Assembly: GCF_026339735.1 (NCBI RefSeq)
Contig: NZ_JAPEQG010000001.1
Location: 4,464,001 to 4,528,000, forward strand
Source of the DNA: Streptomyces sp. NBC_01669
Lineage (GTDB): Bacteria; Actinomycetota; Actinomycetes; Streptomycetales; Streptomycetaceae
Length of the DNA stretch: 64,000 bases
Direction: 5' to 3'
The notes under the pieces are model-generated. The model searched no databases and was not told the origin of the DNA. It saw only the letters and a program-made list of their open reading frames with translations. Of this stretch, positions 8,870 to 17,193 are shown one piece after another; the first letter of the stretch is position 1, and every line of letters begins with the position of its first letter. The position numbers and the translations under genes were made by a program.

Positions 8870-10390
8870 TCATTCGGCGGTGATGTCCGCGCTCGTGTGC
8901 TTGTGATCCGGTTTGAGGAACCAGTGACGGGCCGACACGACCCACCACGTCGCCGCGAAACCCAGGACGGCCAGGACGGCGATCGGGGCGTAGTTGAATG
9001 TCTCCCAGGTGACGGGGGACAGCTGCGGCAGCATGAAGAGGACCGTGATGACCCCCACCCACACCACCGCGACGATCCCGATGGGCCGGGACCAGCGGCC
9101 GAGGTGCCAGGGACCCGGGGTGAAGTCGTCGCCGCGCAGGAGGCGGAGCAGGGTGGGGATGACGTACGCGATGTAGAGGCCGATCACCGCGATCGAGGTC
9201 ACTGCGGCGTACGCGGTGACGTTGATCAGGTACGGGAGGCCGAGGGCCAGCGCGCCGAGTGCGGCGAGCCAGACCGCGGCCACAGGGGTGCGGGTGCGGG
9301 GGCTGACCGTGTGCCAGACGTGGGAGAACGGGAGTGCGCCGTCCCGGGAGAACGCGTAGATCATGCGACTGTTGGCGGTCACCGACGCCATCCCGCAGAA
9401 CAGCTGCGCGCCGATCACGACCAGCAGCAGGAGCTTTCCGGTGGTGGCGCCGAGGGCGTCCAGGAGGATCTGGGCGGGCGGGGCGCCGGTCGGGGAGTTC
9501 AGGGCTCCGTCGTACGACTGGATGGCGAAGGTGAAGCCGAGCAGGAGGACGAAGCCGGCGATCCAGGAGGTCCAGATCGACTGGACGATGCCGCGCGGCC
9601 CCGCCGTCGCCGCGTCGTGGGTCTCCTCCGTCATATGGGCGGAGGCGTCGTAGCCGGTGAAGGTGTACTGGGCCATCAGCAGGCCGATCATCACGACGTA
9701 GAAGCCGCTGCCCCAGCCGGTGTTGTTGACGAACTCGGTGAAGACGAACGACGCCGACTGGTGCGAATCCGGTACGAAGGTGAGGGCGCCGACGATGACG
9801 GCGACCCCGAGGACGTGCCACCACACGCTCACGCTGTTCAGGATCGCGACGATGCGGACCCCGAACGTGTTCAGGAGTCCGTGCAGCAGCAGGATCGCGG
9901 CGAACAGCAGGATCGTCCGGCCGGGCGTCACCTCGAAGTCGAACTGAAGGTTCAGATAGGCCCCGAGGAACGATGCCGCCCCGAAGTCGATCCCTGCGGT
10001 CACGGCGACCTGGCCGAGCACGTTGAACCAGCCCGTGAACCAGGCCCAGGCCGCCGCCGAGCGCGGCGGGGCCAGCCGGTGCGCCCAGAAGTAGAGCCCG
10101 GCGGAGGTCGGGTACGCCGAGCAGATCTCCGCCATCGCCAGGCCGACGAACAGCGTCATCAGGCCGACGCCGACCCAGCCCCAGGTGATGACGGCGGGGC
10201 CGCCGGTGTTCATGCCGAACAGATACAGCGTCAGGCAGCCCGAGAGCACCGAGATGATCGTGAACGAGACTGCGTAGTTGGCAAACGCCGACATACGCCG
10301 GGCCAGCGTCTGCGTGTAGCCGAGCTGCGCGAGACGCTCCTCGTCGGAAGCGCCCGGCGGTGGCTTGTCCTCGCCGATGTCTGTTGTCAT
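8870..10390 (-). CDS. APC-superfamily amino-acid permease
   Basis: A 506-residue integral membrane transporter with about 12 hydrophobic segments, belonging to the amino acid-polyamine-organocation family (bacterial amino-acid/choline and GABA permease branch). The N-terminal block is typical: FANYAVSFTIISVLSGCLTL, then GLAMAEICSAYPTSAGLYFW; later come FTGYDASAHMTEETHDAA and SRMIYAFSRDGALPFSH. The ATG at 10390 (MTTDIGEDKPP) begins just before the conserved region; a longer reading from 10465 would add an unrelated tail. The substrate cannot be named; an amino acid or GABA-like compound is likely. It is monocistronic, flanked by hairpins. Confidence 0.88.
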   Translation of the reverse strand: MTTDIGEDKPPPGASDEERLAQLGYTQTLARRMSAFANYAVSFTIISVLSGCLTLYLFGMNTGGPAVITWGWVGVGLMTLFVGLAMAEICSAYPTSAGLYFWAHRLAPPRSAAAWAWFTGWFNVLGQVAVTAGIDFGAASFLGAYLNLQFDFEVTPGRTILLFAAILLLHGLLNTFGVRIVAILNSVSVWWHVLGVAVIVGALTFVPDSHQSASFVFTEFVNNTGWGSGFYVVMIGLLMAQYTFTGYDASAHMTEETHDAATAGPRGIVQSIWTSWIAGFVLLLGFTFAIQSYDGALNSPTGAPPAQILLDALGATTGKLLLLVVIGAQLFCGMASVTANSRMIYAFSRDGALPFSHVWHTVSPRTRTPVAAVWLAALGALALGLPYLINVTAYAAVTSIAVIGLYIAYVIPTLLRLLRGDDFTPGPWHLGRWSRPIGIVAVVWVGVITVLFMLPQLSPVTWETFNYAPIAVLAVLGFAATWWVVSARHWFLKPDHKHTSADITAE

Positions 10391-10469
10391 GACCCCAGCG
10401 ATGCCCTCGCCCCGGAGTACGCATGCCGCCGCCGTGGTCACGACTGGGAAAACATGGCGCAGCACGACG

Positions 10470-10499
10470 CAAGGGCGCGGCCCGCAGGCCGCGCCCTTG
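10470..10499. terminator. Hairpin upstream of the permease
   Basis: Perfect 13-bp stem (10470-10482 with 10487-10499) with a CGCA loop, between the permease and the upstream leftward helicase gene. It probably insulates the two units. Confidence 0.55.
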
Positions 10500-10607
10500 T
10501 ACTGAGGAGTCGCCTCCGAGGAGGTGTGTACGTCAGGTGAGCCTGGAGTACATCTGCCGGCCGGTTCCGACCTTCACCCGTGTGGCGAAGCGGGTCCACC
10601 CGTCAAT

Positions 10608-10643
10608 CAAAAGCGGGCCCAGCTCCTGGAGAGCGGGCCCGCT
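10608..10643 (-). terminator. Intrinsic terminator of the RNA helicase gene
   Basis: On the leftward strand an 11-bp stem AAAGCGGGCCC/GGGCCCGCTTT is followed by a short T-run, about 45 nt after the helicase stop. The loop region can form an inner GCTC/GAGC pairing. Confidence 0.8.
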
Positions 10644-10686
10644 TTCGGTTCACTTGTTCAGCTGTTCAGCGACGTGCGCGTGAAGG

Positions 10687-12921
10687 TCAGCCGTTGCGCT
10701 TCCAGCGCGGCTTGTCGTCGCGGCGGCCGAAGGAACCGGTGTTGGTGCCGGTGCCCGTGCCACCGCGGTGGTCGTCGCGGCGGCCGGTCGGACGGTCGCT
10801 GCCACCGGAGCGGAAGCCGCCCGAGGGGCGGTCGTCACGACGGTCGCGGTTGAACGGACGGTCGCTGCCACCGGAGCGGAAGCCACCGGACGGACGGTCG
10901 TCACGACGGTCGCGGTTGAACGACGGGCGGTCGTTGTCGCGGTTGAACGACGGACGGTCGTTGTCGCGGCGGAAACCACCCGACGGGCGGTCGTCACGAC
11001 GCTGGAAACCACCACGGTCACCACCGCGGTCGTCACGACGGTCCCGGTTGAACGACGGACGGTCGTTGTCACGGCGGAAACCACCCGACGAACGGTCGTC
11101 ACGACGCTGGAAACCACCACGGTCACCACCGCGGTCGTCACGACGGTCCCGGTTGAACGACGGACGGTCGTTGTCACGGCGGAAACCACCCGACGAACGG
11201 TCGTCACGACGCTGGAAACCACCACGGTCACCACCGCGGTCGCCGCCGCGGTACCCACCGCGGTCGCCGCCCCGGTCGTCCCGGCGGTTGTCCCGGCGGT
11301 CGAAGTTGCCGCGGTCGTCGCGACGGTCGTCGCGCGCTGTGGGCTGCTCCGGTACGGAGGCGGCGGCCTCGATCGCGGCCTCGGCCTCGGCGGCGACCTC
11401 GGCGACTGCTGCCTCGGGGTCGTCTCCCCGCTCGCGCGCGGCACGGGCGACCAGGCGGTCGGCCTCCTCGCGGAGCTCACCGGCGCGGCGCTGGACGCGC
11501 TCCAGCTGCTTGGTCAGGTCGGCGACCTCGCGCTCCGCCTGCTTGGCGGCGTTGTTCGCGGAGTCGGCCTGAACCTCGGTCAGCGAACGGGCGCCGGTGA
11601 TCTCGGCGACCTCCGGGTCGAAGGCGCCCGCGCCGCCGACGATGTGGCGCGAGGCGTCGACGCCCGCGTCCTCCATCAGGCGGAAGATCTGGCGACGCTG
11701 GTGCGGCAGCGCCAGGGAGACGACGACACCGGACTTGCCGGCACGGGCGGTACGGCCCGAGCGGTGCAGGTAGTCCTTGTGGTCACCGGCGGGGTCCACG
11801 TTCAGCACCAGGTCGATGCCGTCGACGTGGATACCGCGGGCGGCGACGTCGGTCGCGACGAGCGCGTTGACGTAACCGTCCTTGAAGTCGGCGAGCACGC
11901 GGGTACGGGCACCCTGCGTCATGCCGCCGTGCAGCGCGTCCGCCTTCACGCCCGCCTCGACGAGCTGCTCGGCGATGCGGTCGGCGCCCAGCTGGGTGCG
12001 GACGAAGATGATCGTGCGGCCCTTGCGGGCGGCGATGGCGGAGGTGACCGGCGCCTTGTCCTTCGGCTTCACGACGAGGACGTGGTGCGTCATGGTGGTG
12101 ACGTTGCCCTGGGCGCTGTCGACCTCGTGGCTCACCGGGTTGCTCAGGTAGCGCTTGACCAGGGTGCCGATCTCGTTCTCCATGGTGGCGGAGAAGAGCA
12201 TGCGCTGACCGCCGACCGGAACCTGGTCGAGCAGCTCGGTGACCTCGGGCAGGAAGCCCAGGTCGGACATCTGGTCGGCCTCGTCGAGGACGGCGACCTG
12301 GACGTTCTCCAGGGAGCAGGCGCCCCGGTTGATGATGTCGCGCAGTCGGCCCGGGGTGGCGACGAGGATGTCGACACCGCGCTCCAGCGCGTAGATCTGG
12401 TTGCCCATCGACGTACCGCCGCAGACGACCTTCATCTTCAGGCCGAGCACGTCGCCGTAGGGCTGCAGCGCGTCCGCGACCTGCATCGCGAGCTCACGGG
12501 TCGGGGTGAGGATGACCGCGCGGGGCTTCTTCTTCTCGGTGTGACCGCCGGCCAGCGTGGCCAGGGTCGGCAGACCGAAGGAGAGCGTCTTGCCGGAGCC
12601 GGTACGGCCGCGGCCCAGGATGTCCTTGCCGGCCAGCGCGTCCGGAATGGTCGCGGCCTGGATCGGGAAGGGCGCGGTCACACCGTTCTGCGCGAGCTTG
12701 CGGACGATGCCCTCGGGCAGGCCCAGGTCGGCGAAGGTGATGGTCGGCTCGGCGTCGGTGGCGGAGTCGGTGGTGGCCTCGGTGGAGCCGGTGAAGTCGA
12801 CGGACTCGGCCGTCTCGATCGGCTCGGACACCTCGGCGGCCTCGGCCACTACGGCCTCGGCTTCGGTGACAATCTCGTCGTTCTCGGGCACGACGGTGTT
12901 GTCAGAGCTGAAATTGGACAT
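10687..12921 (-). CDS. DEAD-box ATP-dependent RNA helicase with Arg/Asp/Gly-rich tail
   Basis: A 744-residue RNA helicase, by homology involved in ribosome assembly, RNA decay or cold adaptation in the cytoplasm. An acidic N-terminus (1-60) precedes the core: Q motif PFPIQAATIP (84-93), motif I GRTGSGKT (about 105-112), PTRELA (140-145), DEAD (213-216), SAT (244-246) and motif VI HRSGRTARAG (386-395). A coiled, charged linker with Ala/Glu-rich helices follows, then about 200 residues of repeated RRDD, RGGDRGG, SGGFRRDND and RPSFNRD units that probably bind RNA without sequence specificity. The ATG at 12921 (MSNFSSD) is preferred over a reading extended to 13113 because the added sequence is unconserved. 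Helicase identity is certain; RhlE or CsdA equivalence is not. Confidence 0.94.
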   Translation of the reverse strand: MSNFSSDNTVVPENDEIVTEAEAVVAEAAEVSEPIETAESVDFTGSTEATTDSATDAEPTITFADLGLPEGIVRKLAQNGVTAPFPIQAATIPDALAGKDILGRGRTGSGKTLSFGLPTLATLAGGHTEKKKPRAVILTPTRELAMQVADALQPYGDVLGLKMKVVCGGTSMGNQIYALERGVDILVATPGRLRDIINRGACSLENVQVAVLDEADQMSDLGFLPEVTELLDQVPVGGQRMLFSATMENEIGTLVKRYLSNPVSHEVDSAQGNVTTMTHHVLVVKPKDKAPVTSAIAARKGRTIIFVRTQLGADRIAEQLVEAGVKADALHGGMTQGARTRVLADFKDGYVNALVATDVAARGIHVDGIDLVLNVDPAGDHKDYLHRSGRTARAGKSGVVVSLALPHQRRQIFRLMEDAGVDASRHIVGGAGAFDPEVAEITGARSLTEVQADSANNAAKQAEREVADLTKQLERVQRRAGELREEADRLVARAARERGDDPEAAVAEVAAEAEAAIEAAASVPEQPTARDDRRDDRGNFDRRDNRRDDRGGDRGGYRGGDRGGDRGGFQRRDDRSSGGFRRDNDRPSFNRDRRDDRGGDRGGFQRRDDRSSGGFRRDNDRPSFNRDRRDDRGGDRGGFQRRDDRPSGGFRRDNDRPSFNRDNDRPSFNRDRRDDRPSGGFRSGGSDRPFNRDRRDDRPSGGFRSGGSDRPTGRRDDHRGGTGTGTNTGSFGRRDDKPRWKRNG
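10940..11242 (-). repeat. 105-bp tandem repeats in the helicase tail
   Basis: Nearly identical units begin at 10989, 11094 and 11199 (third unit partial), an exact 105-bp (35-codon) period that keeps the reading frame. They encode FQRRDDRSSGG-FRRDNDRPSFNR-DRRDDRGGDRGG modules. Shorter related units extend on both sides. Confidence 0.92.
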
Positions 12922-13130
12922 GCGAAATGCGAAACCTTCCGGAGTCTCGGCACGCGCCCATAACTCCGTGATTCGCAATTTCGACCGCCTCAATGCGGTC
13001 CAGCCACGGCAAGGGAGAGTACGCGCCACACGGCGCTCTTCTGTGTCGGCGCCGGGCAATGGGATCAAACGATCTACTACCATACGCACTCGCACCCGCA
13101 TCGCGCAAACCACACGCTCCGGACCACCCG

Positions 13131-13712
13131 CTACACCGGCCCCACCTGGGGTGATGCCTCGGGAGTCCGCAGCGCCTCCATGTCGTCCGGCGCACTCATC
13201 GCGTCACTGCGGAACTGCGCGGCCGGAGACGCGGAGGGCACCGGAGGCGGATCCGAGGGTTCCGGATCGAGTGAGCCCGACGGCTCCGGGGTGACCGGCG
13301 CGGACGGACCGGAGGGCACCGACGGCTCCGCGGACGGCCCCGGCTGCTGCGGCCCCCCGCCCCCCGGCGGGGACGGCACCGGCAGATGCCCGCCCCGGGT
13401 CGGCAACGGATCACCGGACCCCACGCCCGCATGCGCGCCACCGGGTCCGACCGAGGCACGCGCCGACGCGCTCGGGCTCGGCGATTCGGCGGTCTCCCGG
13501 TCGGAGTGCGCCTCCGCGCCCCCTCGGGTACGGGCCCGTCCCGTACCCGCCACCGTGGAGCCGTCCGGTTCACCCGACGAGCCCCTCTGCTCGGCCGACC
13601 GCGACGGGGCCGGCTTCCCACCGTCGTCGCTGATGCTCATGCAGCCGGTGGACGCGGCAATCGTCACTGCGGTGACGGCTGCCCATCGGACAGGGGCGGG
13701 CAACTGGCGCAC
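13131..13712 (-). CDS. Pro/Ser-rich putative lipoprotein, unknown function
   Basis: A 193-residue protein with an N-terminal signal (RQLPAPVRWAAVTAVTIAAS) and lipobox ASTGC, so it is predicted to be lipid-anchored outside the membrane. The remainder is low-complexity Pro, Ser, Gly and Glu, ending with AAQFRSDAMSAPDDMEALRT and PQVGPV; no catalytic domain is recognisable. The GTG at 13712 is chosen because an excellent GGAGG ribosome site lies 8 nt upstream and it starts directly at the signal peptide. It lies between the metallopeptidase gene and the helicase gene, both also leftward. Function unknown. Confidence 0.72.
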   Translation of the reverse strand: MRQLPAPVRWAAVTAVTIAASTGCMSISDDGGKPAPSRSAEQRGSSGEPDGSTVAGTGRARTRGGAEAHSDRETAESPSPSASARASVGPGGAHAGVGSGDPLPTRGGHLPVPSPPGGGGPQQPGPSAEPSVPSGPSAPVTPEPSGSLDPEPSDPPPVPSASPAAQFRSDAMSAPDDMEALRTPEASPQVGPV

Positions 13713-13861
13713 GGGTGGCACCTCCGGGAGGCGAGGAGCGAAGAAGGGCGGGAACGGACGGGGGCACAGTGCCCAACTCCCGTTCCCCCGCATGGGACAC
13801 GCCCCACGGACCACCGACCCCTTCGCCGCCGGCCCCTTCGCCGCTGCCCTCCCGGGCGTAC

Positions 13862-14212
13862 TCAGCCGTAACCGAGCGCGTGCAGCCGCTCGTCGTCGAT
13901 GCCGAAGTGGTGGGCGATCTCATGGACGACCGTGATTTCCGTCTCGGCCACGACGTCCTCGCGCGACTCGCACATCCGCACCGTCGGCCCCCGGTAGATC
14001 GTGATCCGGTCCGGCAGCACCCCGGCGTACCACTCGCCGCGATCGGTCAGCGGCGTGCCCTCGTACAGCCCGAGCAGCTCCGGATCACCAGGATCCGGTT
14101 CGTCCTCGACAAACACCGCGACGTTGTCCATCAGCCGCGTCAGCTCCGGCGGAATCCGGTCCAGGGCCTCGGCGACCAGTTCCTCGAACTCTTCGCGCGT
14201 CATCTCCAGCAC
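13862..14212 (-). CDS. Small HExxH metallopeptidase-family protein
   Basis: A 116-residue cytoplasmic protein of the short zincin-like family (formerly DUF1025). The zinc motif VVHEIAHHFGIDDERL is close to the C-terminus, with MTREEFEELVAEALDRIPPE at the start and TIYRGPTVR in the middle. Length and motif position fit the family; substrates are not known. The GTG at 14212 gives MLEMTREEF, the N-terminus I recall for homologues; ATG at 14203 is an alternative. The gene is leftward and divergent from the phosphoesterase gene. Confidence 0.85.
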   Translation of the reverse strand: MLEMTREEFEELVAEALDRIPPELTRLMDNVAVFVEDEPDPGDPELLGLYEGTPLTDRGEWYAGVLPDRITIYRGPTVRMCESREDVVAETEITVVHEIAHHFGIDDERLHALGYG

Positions 14213-14323
14213 ACCGCCATTGTCACGTACCCCCGCCCGACCGGCGCCGGACCGCCGTCCCCCGCCTGTCCCGCAATCCCGCGCCCCCGCATGGCCGCCC
14301 CCGAACCCGGGCATACGCGCCCA

Positions 14324-15847
14324 ATGGTCCGCGCCTCCTTCCGCGCCGCAGTCGCCCGCATCCGCCATCACTACCGCTCCCGCTCCACCACCCCCGGCAG
14401 TAGCCTCGCCCCCGCTCCGCACCCCTACGGGCGCGCGCTGGGTCTGATCGCCGTCGTCGTGTTCGGCGCCTGGCTGGGGCTGCTGGTCGTCGGCAGTGTC
14501 CGTACGCCTGTCGGCCCGATGGACACCACGATGGCCCTGCGCCCCTCCCTGAGCGGCGGCACGAAGATCAATGTGGCCCCGCTCGGCGCCCTGGAGCTGG
14601 ACTCCCACATAGCCCCGGTCCGCCTCGACGTGCAGGTCGACCGGCTGGACCCGGTGCGCTCCGGGGCCCTGGTCCAGCACCCCGAACGGCTCTCCGGACT
14701 CCAGCAGGAGATATCCGCGGACGTCTCCACCGGCACCCGCGAGCTCGCCGTGCGCTCCGTCGTCGCCGTCGTCTCCGGTGCGACCGCGCTCGGTCTCGCC
14801 GTCTACCGCCGCCCACGCCGCGCGCTGGCCGCCGGTGGTCTCGCGCTCGCGTTGCTGGCCGCCTCGGGCGTCAGCGCCTACGCCACCTGGAACCCGAAGT
14901 CCGTCCTGGAGCCCAAGTTCTCCGGGCTGCTCTCCAGCGCTCCCTCGGTGGTCGGCGACGCCCGCTCGATCGTCACCGACTTCGACGTCTACCAACGGGA
15001 ACTGGCCCGGCTGGTCACCAATGTGACCAAGCTCTACGACGCCACATCGACGCTCCCCGTCTACCGCCCGGACCCCGCCACCCTCCGTGTCCTGCATGTC
15101 TCCGACATCCACCTCAACCCCGCGGCCTGGCAGATCATCGGCTCGCTGGTCAAGCAGTACGACATCGACGTGATCATCGACTCGGGCGACACGATGGACC
15201 ACGGCGCCGCCGTCGAGAACGGCTTCCTGGACCCGATCCGCGACCTGGGCGCGCCCTACGTCTGGGTCCGCGGCAACCACGACTCCCGGATCACCCAGCG
15301 GCATCTGGAGCGGTTCAAGAACGTGCGTGTGCTGGACGACGGCCGGGCCGTGAACGTCGGCGGGCTGCGGGTGGCGGGCATCGGGGACCCCCAGTTCACC
15401 CCGGACCGCTCGCTCCCCGCCCAGGGGGCTGCCGCCGAGCGGATGGCGGGCATGCGGCTCGCCTCCTCACTCCGCAGCCAGGAACAGGCCGGCACCCCCG
15501 TCGACATCGCCGTCACCCATGAGCCGGAGGCGGCCCGCGAGACGGACGGCACGGTGCCGCTGGTCCTCGCCGGCCATGTGCACCACCGCGAGAACGAACT
15601 GATGGAACTCGGCACCCGGCTCAAGGTCGAAGGCTCCACGGGCGGCGGCGGGCTGCGCGCCCTGCAGAACAGGAAGCCGGAAAAGGTGCGCGCCTCGGTG
15701 CTCTACCTGGACCGCGCGACTCGCCGTCTGCAGGCCTGGGACGAGATCACGCTCGGCGGGCTCGGCCTGACGACGGCCGAGGTCAGCCGCCATCTGCCGG
15801 GCGAGAACCGACCCGGAGCGACCCCTTCGCCTATTCGGTTTGGCTGA
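14324..15847 (+). CDS. Membrane-anchored metallophosphoesterase
   Basis: A 507-residue protein with an N-terminal membrane region (hydrophobic segments near residues 38-57, 145-163 and 170-188) and a C-terminal calcineurin-like phosphoesterase domain. The metal motifs are visible in order: VSDIHLN (D-x-H), DSGDTMDHG (GD), VRGNHDSR (GNHD), VTHEPEA (H) and LAGHVHHRE (GHxH). It probably hydrolyses a phosphomonoester or diester; the substrate and the side of the membrane are not determinable here. The start is uncertain: ATG 14324 is taken, ATG 14291 is also in frame, and neither has a clear ribosome site. Confidence 0.86.
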   Translation: MVRASFRAAVARIRHHYRSRSTTPGSSLAPAPHPYGRALGLIAVVVFGAWLGLLVVGSVRTPVGPMDTTMALRPSLSGGTKINVAPLGALELDSHIAPVRLDVQVDRLDPVRSGALVQHPERLSGLQQEISADVSTGTRELAVRSVVAVVSGATALGLAVYRRPRRALAAGGLALALLAASGVSAYATWNPKSVLEPKFSGLLSSAPSVVGDARSIVTDFDVYQRELARLVTNVTKLYDATSTLPVYRPDPATLRVLHVSDIHLNPAAWQIIGSLVKQYDIDVIIDSGDTMDHGAAVENGFLDPIRDLGAPYVWVRGNHDSRITQRHLERFKNVRVLDDGRAVNVGGLRVAGIGDPQFTPDRSLPAQGAAAERMAGMRLASSLRSQEQAGTPVDIAVTHEPEAARETDGTVPLVLAGHVHHRENELMELGTRLKVEGSTGGGGLRALQNRKPEKVRASVLYLDRATRRLQAWDEITLGGLGLTTAEVSRHLPGENRPGATPSPIRFG

Positions 15848-15869
15848 CACCGAAACGCCGTAGTACAGT
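15840..15869 (+). promoter_or_regulatory. Putative promoter of the tRNA-Glu/Asp/Phe cluster
   Basis: TTGGCT (15840-15845) and TACAGT (15864-15869), 18 bp apart, resemble a vegetative (HrdB-type) promoter. They overlap the end of the phosphoesterase gene and lie about 150 nt before tRNA-Glu. A TACAGT box also precedes the second tRNA-Asp. Confidence 0.5.
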
Positions 15870-16021
15870 CTCCGACGTGCCCAAGGGCGCCGGTCAGGGC
15901 TTGACCGTTCTGAGACCCCAGAGGTTGAAGGAGAAGCGGAACCTCTTGAGGGGAAGCGGAGTCACATGCTTCTCACGTCCCCCCTGGGTGACAGGCGCAG
16001 AAGCAGCAACACTGCAGTTCT

Positions 16022-16094
16022 GCCCTCATCGTCTAGTGGCCCAGGACGCCGCCCTTTCAAGGCGGTAGCACGGGTTCGAATCCCGTTGGGGGCA
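16022..16094 (+). tRNA. tRNA-Glu (anticodon UUC)
   Basis: A 73-nt cloverleaf: acceptor GCCCTCA pairs with TGGGGGC, the anticodon loop is CTTTCAA (TTC), and the T-loop is GTTCGAATC. First of three rightward tRNA genes. Confidence 0.97.
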
Positions 16095-16132
16095 CGCACC
16101 ACCTTGTGCGACACTTAGTCGCACAAAAGCTT

Positions 16133-16207
16133 GGTCCTGTGGAGCAGTTTGGAGTGCTCGCCACCCTGTCAAGGTGGAGGCCGCGGGTTCAAATCCCGTC
16201 AGGACCG
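16133..16207 (+). tRNA. tRNA-Asp (anticodon GUC), copy 1
   Basis: A 75-nt cloverleaf with acceptor GGTCCTG, anticodon loop CTGTCAA (GTC) and T-arm GGTTCAAATCC. Identical in sequence to the copy at 22626-22700. Confidence 0.97.
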
Positions 16208-16229
16208 CTGCAGCTCGTAAGTGCTGCGT

Positions 16230-16303
16230 GGCTGGGTAGCTCAGTTGGTACGAGCGATCGCCTGAAAAGCGATAGGTCGCCGGTTCGATCCCGGCCCCAG
16301 CCA
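16230..16303 (+). tRNA. tRNA-Phe (anticodon GAA)
   Basis: A 74-nt cloverleaf with acceptor GGCTGGG/CCCAGCC and anticodon loop CTGAAAA (GAA). The 3' CCA is encoded (16304-16306), unlike the neighbouring tRNA-Glu and tRNA-Asp. Confidence 0.97.
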
Positions 16304-16308
16304 CCACC

Positions 16309-16339
16309 CGAAAGCCCCGTCCGCCGGACGGGGCTTTCG
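16309..16339. terminator. Terminator of the tRNA cluster and of ccdA
   Basis: A 14-bp stem (16309-16322 with 16326-16339) lies 3 nt after the tRNA-Phe CCA and 5 nt before the leftward ccdA stop, so it is probably bidirectional. Confidence 0.8.
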
Positions 16340-16344
16340 CCGTG

Positions 16345-17193
16345 TCAGGCCTCTTCCCGCTCCGCGGAGTTCGCGTCCCGGCGGCGCCGGGCCCGCACTC
16401 CGAGAACCAGCAGCGCCACCGCCGCCACCGTCACCAGCGCGGCCGCGTCCGGCACCTGCTCGCCGATCCGCTGGGCCCACTGCTCGACGGCGAACGAATC
16501 GTCCACGTCCAGCAGTCCGGGCAGCGCGGTCGTCCCGTCGTACGCCAGGAACAGTGCGCCAAGACCGATGAAGAACAGCCCCGACAGCGCAGTGGTGGTG
16601 TGCAGTTCGAAGCGGCCGATCCGGAAGGCACGGCCGCGCAGCCAGGCGCGGCGCCCGAGGTCGAAGCGCTCCCATGCCAGCGCCAGCAGGAACAGCGGGA
16701 CCGCCATGCCCAGGGCGTAGACGGCGAGCAGCAGTCCGCCGTAGACCGGGCTGGCGCTGACCGCCGCCACCGTCAGGACGCTGCCGAGGATCGGTCCGGC
16801 GCAGAACCCGGCCAGCCCGTAGACGGCGCCGAGGGCGTAGACCGACACGGCGGTCGTCGGCCGGATCCGCCCGCTGAGGGCCGCGATCCGGCGCGAGGCG
16901 AAGCCGAGGCCCACGATCTGGGCCACGCCGAGCCCGATGATCAGCCAGCCGGCGCCGAGGACCAGCTGGTCGCGGTGGCTGTAGAAGAGCCGTCCGGCGT
17001 ACGAGCCCGCGGCGCCGAGCGGCACGAGGGTGGTGGCCAGACCGGCGTAGAAGATGCCGGTACGGGCCAGCAGCCGCGAGGCCGAGTCGATGGAGTAGGC
17101 GAAGAAGGCGGGCAGCAACAGGGCGCTGCAGGGGCTGACCAGGGCCAGCAGCCCGCCGAGGAAGGCGGCGAAGTAACCGATGTCCATCGTCAC
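16345..17193 (-). CDS. ccdA: CcdA/DsbD-like thiol transporter
   Basis: A 282-residue membrane protein with about six transmembrane helices that passes reducing electrons from cytoplasmic thioredoxin to extracytoplasmic thiol proteins. Both family cysteines are present in helix settings: LALVSPCSALLLPAF near residue 22 and GLAGFCAGPILGSV near residue 131. A charged C-terminus (RARRRRDANSAEREEA) is cytoplasmic. The GTG start overlaps the upstream DsbA-like stop by GTGA, so the two are translationally coupled; ATG 17187 is an alternative. The pairing suggests CcdA reduces or recycles the adjacent CxxC protein. Confidence 0.88.
   Translation of the reverse strand: MTMDIGYFAAFLGGLLALVSPCSALLLPAFFAYSIDSASRLLARTGIFYAGLATTLVPLGAAGSYAGRLFYSHRDQLVLGAGWLIIGLGVAQIVGLGFASRRIAALSGRIRPTTAVSVYALGAVYGLAGFCAGPILGSVLTVAAVSASPVYGGLLLAVYALGMAVPLFLLALAWERFDLGRRAWLRGRAFRIGRFELHTTTALSGLFFIGLGALFLAYDGTTALPGLLDVDDSFAVEQWAQRIGEQVPDAAALVTVAAVALLVLGVRARRRRDANSAEREEA

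Noticed and set aside
10940..11242. Tandem repeats as a possible CRISPR array
   Set aside because: The units are contiguous 105-bp coding repeats without spacers, in frame within the helicase.
15877..16068. A 63-codon open frame ahead of and into tRNA-Glu
   Set aside because: It overlaps the tRNA, has no ribosome site and no similarity; the stretch is better read as tRNA leader.
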